Source of the DNA: Sympetrum striolatum
Lineage: Eukaryota; Arthropoda; Insecta; Odonata; Libellulidae
Assembly: GCA_947579665.1 (NCBI GenBank)
Contig: OX388351.1
Span: 57,854,939-57,918,938 of the forward strand
Direction: 5' to 3'
DNA: 64,000 nt
The translations under genes and the position numbers were made by a program. This document shows positions 13,671 to 23,310 of this stretch, in pieces (the first letter of the stretch is position 1; every line of letters begins with the position of its first letter). Below the pieces are notes generated by a model. It was given only the letters and a program-made list of their open reading frames with translations, made no database searches and was not told where the DNA came from.

Positions 13671-13799
13671 TGAAAATTTCTAAAACCTGTTTCGGACTCG
13701 GGAACAACCCTAGTATCCAGCAATACAACTTTTTTTGAAATCGGATCAATGTACAGACACGACCCCCTCTACAGTTTTATTATATATATAGATATAGAT

Positions 13800-14934
13800 T
13801 GTTTACATGGACAGACTTGTAAAGACAAGATTTTCGTACACTTAGAGAGTTGAGTTGGCGTTTTACGTACAAATTAACAAAGAATCCTTAAGTCACAAAC
13901 ACAAGTTGGCTAGTTAATGTTATAAGGTTGAAGGTTGAATCACCTTCGTTAAAGTTATGAAAGAATTATAAGAAAAAAAATATTTCCCAGCCGAATGGTT
14001 TGATTAAAAAAATCTGATGTGGCCAGCACATTTTTCTCCATGTATAAAATGTAGATATTTATCTACGACAGTATTTTCGGACTTTATATTCAGTCTAAAC
14101 TTGGAAGATACATAAGTGATTAATTTATATAATATTAACTTTTACGTCACAAACATTATAAATAACGTTTTTCGGGACATGTTCGATGAAAAACGCTTTA
14201 ATTGGCCTTTTGAGTCTACTGCAAGCCCAAATATAGGATGATTCACAGAACTGATTATATATCCAACTCAATATAATGGGCAATGGAGACGAAATCAAAA
14301 TACGAACGAAGAGCAAAATAACACACGACCGACACAAACTATTAACAAAAATAAAGACTACATATTTAAACACTAGAAACTTGAAAAGTAACAGTGAATG
14401 AGGAAAATTATTAATATACATAGAAGAAAGCTAATAAGGAAGACAAATGGAGAAAAAAACAAAGAAGAAAACCTTGTAATTATTTTCAGTCAGCCAGAGC
14501 TCAATCTATAGCAAGAGACCCAAGAGACTGAGCGATAGACGCATTGCATTGGATTGTTTGCCGTGTAAACAAACCCATAGTAACGAACTTTATTGTTATT
14601 GCGAAGAGTAATCAATAACGGCAAGAAACCATTATAACTGAATAATTATTTTGTAATAAATACTTGTGTTTTAAATTCCAAATCAACTTCCGATAAAAAA
14701 TTTGAAGAAATATAGTAACCATGTTGAATATAACATTATTATGAAATGGTATAAATGAAAACGACATTTTAATGTAAATATGTCACAATAACCAGAAAAT
14801 TGGTTAATTATGATATGGCTCCTAAGCGGTGGTGATATCGATAATTTTTTCAAATACTATTTTTTCAATACATTTCTTGTAACTTTTGTAGATAACTGTA
14901 TATACCTAAGTATCAGATTAATGGAGGAATTTTT
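13800..14934. other. No gene seen
   Basis: AT-rich sequence between repeats. Only a small hairpin, GAAGGT-TGAATC-ACCTTC near 13930-13950, stands out. The 98-codon minus-strand frame here is hydrophobic and AT-driven. Confidence 0.5.
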
Positions 14935-15080
14935 CAAAAACGGAAACAAGCTTCGAAAAATAAAGCTCGACTTCCGGTTAACTGATTTACTCTGAAAACT
15001 AATCAACTCTAACGACACCAACGCCAAAATAAGGTGTTGATATGACAAATAGTTTTCATGTTAGAGCGCCCACAAAGTAC
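14935..15080 (+). repeat. Dispersed repeat, partial upstream copy
   Basis: Matches 15265-15405 in order, including GGTTAACTGATTTACTC, AAAACTAATCAACTCT and CTAATAG/CAAATAGTTTTC followed by TTAGAGC. It ends at CCCACAAAG without the (CA)n tract. The two partial copies are in direct orientation, about 325 bp apart. Confidence 0.7.
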
Positions 15081-15264
15081 ATAATGAGCAACTTCCAGTT
15101 TATCGGTATTTCACGAATAACTCCTAAACAATCAGTGATACAAAAATATGTTTCATACAAAAGTTATAGTAAATTAAATTTTCTAAAAATTTTATTGATA
15201 ATAAAATATACCTAAATTTATTTAACATATTTTATATATATTTATGGAGATATTGTGCCAAACC

Positions 15265-15560
15265 GGAAATTTGCTTCGAAGAATAAAACTTCCGGTTAAC
15301 CGATTTACTCCAAAAACTAATCAACTCTGACAGCACCTACCACAGTGCTATATATGAAGTTTGGTATTGATACGGCTAATAGTTTTCGCGTTAGAGCTCC
15401 CACAAGCACACACACACACATACACACAGACATCATTCCGAAAATGGTCAAAACGTGTTCTAGGGACCTCAAAACATGTATTTCCGTTGAAATCTCGAAG
15501 TCGATTTTTTTCATAAAAACAATACTTTCTTTATACTATGTACATGGAGAAAGTAAAAAT
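15265..15560 (+). repeat. Dispersed repeat with (CA)n tract
   Basis: Contains CTTCCGGTTAACCGATTTAC, AAACTAATCAACTCTGACAG, then TTTGGTATTGATACGGCTAA, a (CA)n tract at 15407-15428, and GACATCATTCCGAAAATGG. It ends in an 8-bp inverted repeat, TACTTTCT (15523-15530) and AGAAAGTA (15548-15555). The order of parts resembles the 3' end of the 3.1-kb repeats. The frames overlapping it on both strands have no recognisable domain. Confidence 0.65.
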
Positions 15561-16852
15561 GTAAAAACACAGTTGATGGCAATGAAGTCAAAACAATAAA
15601 TCGCGGCCTTCAACTTTGGAACGCCGAATAGCCAACTTGCATTTTTTACTTAGGAATTCATTGGTAGTTATTGTTGAACGTTTGATGATTGAATATTTCC
15701 GTCTATCATTAAAAATTGTGATCTAAATTAAACGAAAACATTTACGAAGGATGCAACGTTTCAGTATTACAGAAGGGGTAAGCTTAATTATCTTAGTCTT
15801 TTGTTTTGGTGCAATAATTTGGCAGACAAAACAGTACAACAGTGTCAAAAGTTTCCACAAGAAATTGAACTTACCTACGATTTGTCCGTTAGTCCTGTTT
15901 GATGTAAGAAACCGTCAGCTCCGTTCAGATACTTTACGTACTGATAGGCCACCTGTGAATGTATAGATGGCGTATTGTTAGTTGAATAACAGAGGCCTGT
16001 ATATAATTTTATTCACTAAGAAATGAAGGAATATAATCCGTGTAAGTATGTAAAAGAGAAAGCTGTGATGCAATAGTTACGGTATTCCCCAGTAGATTTA
16101 ATTTTTTATCTTAACTTTACACTGGAATTTGTTTACTCTCAGAATGAGATCATCTCTACTGATTTTTCTTGAATCTGACAGGTTGATATATTTGAAGACT
16201 TAGGCATTGAAGTTGAGAGTCAATTGCTTATTTTTATGTTAAGTTTTTATTTTATCTGTTCGAAAAATGTGGTATACCTAAGGGCGCCCTTCCAGTAAAT
16301 TTACTGTTATAGCTGCTTCCATAATACGCCTCTGATAAATGACTTTCACGTTGCTTTCACGTGGGATTTTAGGCGTGTTGTATTACCGACTAACTCGAGA
16401 AAAAAATTGGTGTTAATTTTTAACTATAAACATGAAAAAATATTGTCTTTCGTCGAATCTCAGTTCTGCACTCCTTTTGCTTTTGTCTCGTTTTATAACC
16501 GCACTCTCGCAATTTGGTTCCATCATTCTCGCCCGCCCTTGGCGCGCTAATTTAGTAGGCGTGTCCGACCCTGGTCTGTTAACACTTTCTCCTCTCTGAG
16601 ATCTTTTGGCGGCTCATCAGAGAGCCAGTTAGGTTTAGGACCGTAAGCTTTTGTCGCAACTCCCAGCTATCGTAAACCTGGAATGCATAACTCCGTCCTT
16701 CTTTAGCTTCTGCCTCGCCTACTCTCTACTTTTTTTCGCTTGAATGGGTCCAAAAAACATACATCCACGTTTCTTTATGAACATAATTACTTGCTCTTCA
16801 CTATGTTCTTTACTGCTATGAAAACATTTATTTTGAATTATCTAAGAGATAA
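15561..16852. other. No gene seen
   Basis: A 71-codon frame at 15751-15966 begins with an apparent hydrophobic segment but has no family resemblance or neighbouring exon. 16450-16760 is less AT-rich and featureless. Confidence 0.4.
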
Positions 16853-16988
16853 TAGCTCTCGGATAGTCACGTGGACAGCTCGTTAGCCTTTGGTGAAAGC
16901 GGTCCCGGGTTCGATTCCCGGTAAGGGCCAATATGTGAAATGACCTAAGCTGTCGAAGCATGGTAAACAATTCTACTACTAATAAGTG
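16853..16988 (+). mobile_element. tRNA-derived SINE, family A, plus copy
   Basis: Contains an A-box-like TAGTCACGTGG at 16864-16874 and a B-box GGTTCGATTCC at 16908-16918, the internal RNA polymerase III promoter spacing of a tRNA gene. It lacks the paired acceptor arms of a real tRNA. Downstream it has GACCTAAGCTGTCGAAGCA and a CTACTACTAATAA tail. The same core occurs at 56.2 kb and a tail fragment at 9.8 kb. Confidence 0.75.
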
Positions 16989-17059
16989 AATATGTATTTA
17001 CTTTTTTTGTTTGCCTTTTAGGTCTTTCTCAACCTGCTTTTTCCATAAGAATTTTTTTA

Positions 17060-17640
17060 ACTTTTCGTAGGTTTCGCAGGTTTTTTCACACCTTCTTCTT
17101 GCGGGTGTTTTCCTGCTGCGGTGTGTATGTTTTCTAATTGAAACCATAAGTTTTTAAACCCGCATGGTAGTTTTCTTCTGTGTGCTTTTTTAGTACTAAA
17201 TCCTTTCTTAAAACTTATATGACGTAGGGTTAGATAAATGCTCCCCAAACTTTTCCATGGTACCGCCCCCTTATTTCCACACCACCGCCCTCAACCGACA
17301 TTTATAAAAATTATTTTCTGTAAGACCAAATCTGGAGAATTAATAAAAAGTAAAATAGAAGTTACAATTTTTAAAACGTACAGCACATTATTAACTGGCA
17401 AATATCTGATGTTTAATAGCAGCCTAAATCTCAGTAAAATAAAATTAAGATTAGAAATATAAAAAATAATCTAATAGGAATAAAGTAGCTTAGCATATAG
17501 ATTATAGGCGGTTATTGCCCACTTTGAGAATCGCTGGGTAAGAGGAAATAAGAGACTTATAAGGCTCTATCTTGCCCAAATAGAAGACGCTTATTATTTT
17601 TATTATTTATTTATTTATTATTATCTTTAGATAATCGGAT
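17060..17640 (+). mobile_element. LINE 3' end, copy 1, interrupted by a hAT-like MITE
   Basis: A 3' UTR-like segment. 17145-17235 matches 21795-21880 in copy 2 (TAGTTTTCTTCTGTGT and flanks). 17072-17125 matches 57478-57535 in copy 5 (GGTTTTTTCAC and GGGTGTTTTCC). A MITE at 17236-17536 splits the copy. It resumes with AAGAGGAAATAAGAGACTTA, a 16-nt imperfect hairpin (17552-17567), a diverged CTATCTTGCCCAAATAGA block and a TTATTT-rich tail. No coding domain is retained. Confidence 0.7.
17236..17536. mobile_element. hAT-like MITE inserted in a LINE 3' end
   Basis: The left end reads AAATGCTCCCCAAACTTTTC and then ACCGCCCCC. The right end, reverse-complemented, reads CAGCGATTCTCAAAGTGGGC and then AACCGCC. 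The two ends align as imperfect inverted repeats of the CAGNGNTTCCCAAA kind typical of hAT transposons. Flanking 8-mers GGTTAGAT (17228-17235) and GGTAAGAG (17537-17544) agree at 6 of 8 positions, as expected for an aged 8-bp duplication. About 300 bp with no transposase. Taking it out lines up the two halves of the LINE tail with copy 2. Confidence 0.7.
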
Positions 17641-18078
17641 TGCATTAATAGTTAACTGTTTAATAACATAATATGAAACCAATGTATTACCTATCGAGCA
17701 CCCTATTTCGATGTAAAATCGTGAGGTATTTCCAATCATTCTCTCGAAAATCTCCACAGCAATACATTTTATTGTAGGAAACCTTCAGTTATGAAGATTT
17801 AATAAACGGATTAATTGTAGGCTTGACTTGGAGGAAAGCGAAGGCTGAACCAGTGGCTTAGCATGCAAAAAATGACCCTCTTTCTAGCGGCGTATCAGTA
17901 AATCTAAAGACATCCCCGCAGCAAAAAATATGGGGTCTTCAATGGAAAACATGTGTGGAACATACGCATTATGGGTATCCCCGCACTGAGCTGCATATCT
18001 GAGGGGTTTTAATCTTTTTTCATTGTATAATTTTGAAACAACTCTCAGTTGTCAAAGGAAATGATTTGGGTAACTTTG

Positions 18079-18215
18079 CACATAAAGGCGTGCACCCAGG
18101 AACTCTCCAAAGGAAGAACGGCTTGTTAAAAAGTTCTGGCCGGGTAGCTGATATGGTTAAGGCAGCCTTGAGGAAGATCCTGGGTTCGATTCCCGGCACC
18201 GTCAGACTTTTCTAG
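18079..18215 (+). mobile_element. tRNA-derived SINE, second family
   Basis: A-box TAGCTGATATGG (18145-18156) and B-box GGTTCGATTCC (18183-18193) followed by CGGCACC. Upstream, 18079-18125 resembles the minus strand of a block in the 3.1-kb repeat (8314-8361 and 11478-11525), sharing GGCGTGCACCCAGGAA. This is either a composite SINE or a SINE inserted beside an older repeat. It has no tRNA cloverleaf. Confidence 0.6.
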
Positions 18216-21200
18216 TCCATTTACCCATAGGATCTCAGTTATCGATAGTCATTTTACTAAAAGATTGTCTCCTTTAGAACATTTTTATCTGATTGATTCA
18301 TTCGTGTTAGAGGGAGTTTATATGAAAACTATGCCAAAAATATTGCAAGACCGCAATTGTGGTGATTATTGCCGGGAAAATGCGTAAGTAGAATAGATGA
18401 GATCTTAATGATGGTGGATGACCCTGATGCTATGGAGTAAGTGAGGCAAAAAACAAAAATGAATTTATCATAAATAATTAGAGAATATGGGAAAGATGGT
18501 TGGATTTGACTGCACGGAATAAAATGTTAGTATCATTATCCCAAAAAATAAATAGCATTCAAATTACGTTTGTCTGGAATGGACCTTGAAAATTCCTGGG
18601 GCTATAACTTGATGAAAATTTGAATTACGAGTACGTTCACATTAATATTCGAAACTCTGCGAAGATCCGTACATTCGGCGAAATAGAATGAATGCGATTG
18701 GGGAATCTATATTTTTATTCGCTCCGCTTCTTTTAAGTGTCTCAAACGTTCGAACTACTGCGATTCAACCTTGGCTTTAAGAGTATGGAAGTTCGCTCGC
18801 TAAAAAATGTCGTGGTACAGCCATCCGAAGACCATTTCGTCGCTATATCTTTCGCGTAATCGAGATAGTTAAAGAAATCCATTTTTCTGCTACGGAAAGA
18901 AGCTGTCTTCTTTGAATTGCCGTTTCATTTCTAGGTAAGTTCTCCGTCGAATTATCCTCGACCTAGATTGTTTCTTATCCTATTCATCACATATAGTGTT
19001 CTTTTACGGTTAGTCCTGAATTGCTTTGACACTTAGCAAGAACTTTTCTACGCCCCTCTTATTACATTATTGAAGTCTTTCATCGTCCCTCTCTCCCAGT
19101 TTCTTGAGATTATGTTCTCATATCTTTTTCCATTCTTTTTTCAACTATTTTCACCTATCTTATCAAATTTATTGCTGTGTAACTTATGCTGCTACTTTTG
19201 GGATCTTATGAAAGTTTTTCTCTAACTTTACGTCCACGTTTCACATCTTGTAATAAAAATTTACAAGCCAAGGTTCTAAGAGTCCCTCCTTATAATCTTT
19301 ATCAAGGCTCTTTATCATCTGCCGTCTCCTAGATATATTTTACAATGGGTGTCATTGGCACTTCTTATATATGGAAACAGGGTCATAGGCGCAATTTAGA
19401 TTTTAATTGTCAATCCTCTTTAAAATTATATCATAACCATTCGATTCCTTCGGGAATTGAAATACTGAGTAAACTCAATACGTGTGTGAAAGCGTAAATT
19501 AACCATTCCACATGGTACTATATTTATTGCCGATTTCCGTTACCATATCTGAATTTTTCTTTAAGTTTTTTAAAATTTGTTCGCAATTTTAAGCGTTAGG
19601 TTGAGTTTCACCAGATTTTTTGTTCTATTTAGGTTATTCTCGAACTTGCGTAATTTTTCTGCATCCTTCCAGGGAAGATAGCAAAAAGTATAAAAATGAT
19701 GTCACTTAAAATGTATATTTGTGTATAACCTCAAAATTCTTTGATGAACGGATAGATGGGTACAACGATTTTCGTGTTGTTTTCATTATGATAAAATGGT
19801 ATCTTAAATTATTACTATTGCTAGTATTACAATACCAGCGTATAATTATCTCTTCCAAGTTAACATGGGAAGACTCATAGGAAATATTTAGACTAAAAAG
19901 ATAGATGCACAAATGTAATTAATTTTTAATAGCAATTCATACATTCTAGAAAAAAAATAAGTGATCAACTACGTAATGAGATTCTTTGGGAATTCTGTAA
20001 AAATAAATTGCGCAAAAATATTATTTGACCTAAGTTTTGTAGATTTGTGAAAAAAGTGCTATATTAATCGAACAAAATTATAAATAGGAGGTTCCAAAAT
20101 TATGAAATCTGTTAATGGGTTTATCTTTCACTTTCACAGAAAAGTTCCGTATAGGTTATTTAGATGAACTGTCATGTTATTGAAAATCGTTCGGACCACC
20201 ATTTCATACATTTTACACCGTATTGAATTTTATAATGAGGCCCTTGGTAGTTCATTGTAAAGGATAATGAGAAATTTGAGTCGTTACATACATACATAAG
20301 TGAATACACTGAATACTTGCTTTAATTACACAGTACAAATCTTGTTGTTAGTTAGAAAAATTAAATAAACAATTTATTCAATTCTTTACAGTTTAATAGT
20401 AATATCTCAAGAGAGAAAAACATTATAAAATATACATTGGAGTCCCCTTGTTCCTTATCTGCTATGTTTGAATTTGGAAAATTACCGTGAAAACTTAGCG
20501 TTTGCTTTCGCAATTTCACAAATTTTCGTGATTTCAATGTCGATTATCACCTCAGAGTTTCTGGTTGGTCCTTCAGCATGTTATCCGCGAATTGGTTATG
20601 AGGCGAAAGTGGCGGCCTTGGTAATATCCCTTTCGGTTGGATAGACGTAGCGAAATCCTTCCACGCGTACGTCGTAAATAAGCGGGCACGCGCGTTCGGA
20701 AAAAATGGCATCGGCAGTGCGAGTGTTTTTAGCGTGCGTGAATGTTTTTTCAAAGCCGAGTGCGTGCGCTGAAGGAGCTCGCGTGAGAGTGGCGGTATAA
20801 AAAGATTAAGAGGAGGCGAAGAGAGAAGAAATGTGGGAATGTTTCGGAAACGAAAAAAATGTTTTTACGACGGCGTAAAACTCCCGCCCTCTTTCTTCCA
20901 AGGAGATGGCTCTAGGAATTCGGTCAGCTTTTATTTTCACGCCGAGGGAAGTAATATATTTAGCGGCGGAGAAAAGAGCGACAACGGGTGACCTTCGGTA
21001 TAAATATCGCGTATTTTTTCGTCGAAAGTGGACTCGGGATATGGTTTTAAAATGGTGGAAACGGGCATGATAATGAGCTATATTTTTGGGAGCACTTCCG
21101 CACTCCTGTATCTATTGTGATAAGTTTCAAGGACTTAAAAGGACGTGGCAATGTGATTCCTTTTCCAAGAGCGAGTGTATTTGTTTTGAAAGGAAATGCG

Positions 21201-21789
21201 ATTTAATTTAAAGTAGTGCATGTGGGAATTTTTACTCCTATCCCCATGTTCTGTGTATGATGAGGTTTGGTTGAAACGTTTCTGCTAACGTACTGCATGT
21301 AGGTGGAATATTTTACTAACTCTTTTGGTGCAGGATAGAGAAAATTGTCATTTCCATTCTATCTGTAACATTCATGGGTTCTCGGTAATGTTATTGTGTG
21401 TTATTAATTAATTATGAGTGAGGATAAATTATGGCGTCTTTCTAAATGCAGCCTTTTGCGTGCGTCTCTGAATTATTATACTTTGTGGAACGATAGTGGG
21501 ATTCATATTAAACTTTATTCAGAAGCATTAAAAAAGCTGCATTCATATTATTGTTCTCGGGTTTCGTAGAATGAGTCCTTTGTGTACTGGAAATTACTAA
21601 TACTTGTAACTACTTTTATAATCCAGAAAAATCATTTTATGGACGTTATTACTCTTGAAATATATGAATGTTCAGGCTATTTCAGCCCAATAAATGAAAG
21701 ATATTTAAATTTTTTTGTGAGTAGTAAGTTGCACTGTCATAATCCACCGATTCCTATGCCTCTTCTACGTGTATCCGAACTATTTCCTA
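18216..21789. other. No gene seen; CpG-rich patch with TATA-like string
   Basis: Mostly AT-rich. 20560-21000 is CpG-dense and includes TATAAAAAG at 20796. It could be a regulatory or promoter region, but no exon follows that can be recognised by eye. Confidence 0.4.
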
Positions 21790-21945
21790 AACCTCATGTT
21801 TTTAAACAGCATCGTAGTTTTCTTCTGTGTACTTTTTCAAGCTATCTCTTTCTTTAAAATTTATACGAAGAAGGGTTTATTTCTGAAGAGACTTATAAGC
21901 CTCAATCGCGCACTAATAAAATACGTTTATTTATTATAACTTCGT
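21790..21945 (+). mobile_element. LINE 3' end, copy 2
   Basis: Contains TAGTTTTCTTCTGTGTAC, then a hairpin at 21888-21903 (GAGACTTATAAGCCTC, with one A-C mismatch), the block CAATCGCGCACTAATAAAA, and a TTTATTTATTA tail. It aligns with copy 1 on both sides of that copy's MITE, which supports both assignments. It appears severely 5'-truncated. Confidence 0.7.
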
Positions 21946-22806
21946 TCAGCTAACTTTTAAATTAGTTGACTTGAGTTATCGGTCTCCAAATTTGTTGTGA
22001 GTTCGTTTTTTGAATAATTCGGTTTTTGAGGATTATCTCAAATTCATCTTTCACCTGAGCGAAGAATTTATAATATTTATGGCGTGATTTAAGGTACCTT
22101 TAATTTTGTGAAATCCCAGTTCCATTGAACCAGAGCTATTTGTGGTCAAAGGAAGGAGCGACCTCTTTTTGGCTCGCTGAACATAGTTGTTGCGTGGCAA
22201 AGGAATTTTATTTCCGACTCCACAAGTCGCTCTTTTTTCTTTTATCGAATTAGAAATCGATTTTTTACGATCCCGAGTAGTTTCCGCTCAAACGAACAAA
22301 TATAATGGTATTGGAGTTGGTGGACTGATATTTTTACGTTTGCCCTGGTTTCTTTGAGTTAATTAACTTTGCAAGCATGCCTTGTTACATCATCAGTGTA
22401 AAGTGTTTGTACTTCATTGACAGGACTGAAGTTGATTGCTTCTATGTTACATGTTTTTAAAATATGCATTGAATAATTTAACACGATATTTATTTAGATA
22501 CTCGGAGCTCAGCAGTTTGGTTATTCTCATTAATAAACTCGTAATATTGTGAATATAATATACAATTGCATAGGGTATCTTTCAAAAATTTTTTGCGAAA
22601 AAACCTTGTTTAAGAGAAAGTTTAAAAAGAGATCATGTCATCATTACAGAACTGCATCGTGATATTTTGGTCGATCGATAGTGAAATTACCTCTTGTTCT
22701 CTTATTTTCACCACTGAATGCACAATATTTGGATGAGAATGTTTACATTATTAGCTTTCTGTAATAGAGGTAAAGTTTTAATGTTAACGTAACACGTAGA
22801 AGCACT

Positions 22807-22900
22807 AGGAAAATTCCCAAGGAAAAACGAACATGGAAACTAGTATAAAAGGACCGGGACTCTAGCCCAGATCTTCCAATCTCCGGCCGGATGTTATTGT
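22807..22900 (+). repeat. Dispersed repeat fragment sharing a block with the 3.1-kb unit
   Basis: AGGAAAATTCCCAAGGAAAA at 22807 matches the minus strand of the block in both 3.1-kb units and is related to 18079-18125. It is followed by TAGTATAAAAGGACCGGGAC, a TATA-box-like string, then a GC-rich patch. This may be a repeat boundary or a promoter-bearing fragment. No gene follows it. Confidence 0.4.
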
Positions 22901-23250
22901 CAATTATACTTTATACGCAGAACTTCCAGACATACTTAAATCTCCCAAAACAGCATGTTAGAATTTCCTGGTTCTCATGTTGTCAGGAGAAGTTGCTAAT
23001 GAAACTGAGTCTGTTTATCTATGTTCTGTGCAGTTTGAGAGCGCAATCGCAAGACTGTGTAAAATTCAGATTTCATTTGAGGATAACCATAAAAAAATAC
23101 TTATGCAGATATTAAATTTCATGTCATTCAAACAATCTTATATACATTTTTACCAATTGAACGTTACTCTTACATTTAAACGTAAAATTTTAAATGTAGG
23201 TCGAAGTGTATAGGAATATCTGATGAAAAATTAAGCAACATGAGTTCAGC

Positions 23251-23310
23251 TAAAGCCAGGTTTTTCTGTTATGCAGTAATTAAAGCCAGGTTTTTCTGTT
23301 ATGCAGTAAT
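23251..23310 (+). repeat. Exact 30-bp tandem duplication
   Basis: Two identical adjacent 30-bp units (23251-23280, 23281-23310), each beginning TAAAGCCAGGTTTTTCTG. The lack of differences suggests a recent slippage event or an assembly artefact. Confidence 0.95.

Larger units (their letters stand above)
10714..13790 (+). repeat. 3.1-kb repeat unit, copy 2
   Basis: Second head-to-tail copy, starting TACTAGCGGAGTGCCCGTTG at 10714 and ending near 13785-13800 in a TATATATAGATATAG-like tail after CCCCCTCTACAG. It follows copy 1 throughout, including the internal subrepeats and the (ACAG)n tract. It lacks the SINE found in copy 1: the equivalent uninterrupted site is near 12968-12985. The two copies of a 61-codon minus-strand frame (8221-8406, 11385-11570) differ mostly at amino-acid-changing positions, which argues against coding. 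Confidence 0.8.

Noticed and set aside
10440..13749. Minus-strand frames with CLSV repeats
   Set aside because: They are translations of the (ACAG)n microsatellite.
16616..16640. Possible hammerhead ribozyme core (CTGATGA on the minus strand)
   Set aside because: No GAAA core strand or closing stems are present at the required spacing. No hammerhead core was found in the 3.1-kb repeats either.
16853..16935. True tRNA gene
   Set aside because: A and B boxes are present but the acceptor and anticodon stems do not pair. A related copy with a shared tail marks it as a SINE.
20796..20804. TATAAAAAG core promoter in a CpG-rich patch
   Set aside because: No exon or transcript can be recognised downstream, so it is kept only as a note in the region entry.
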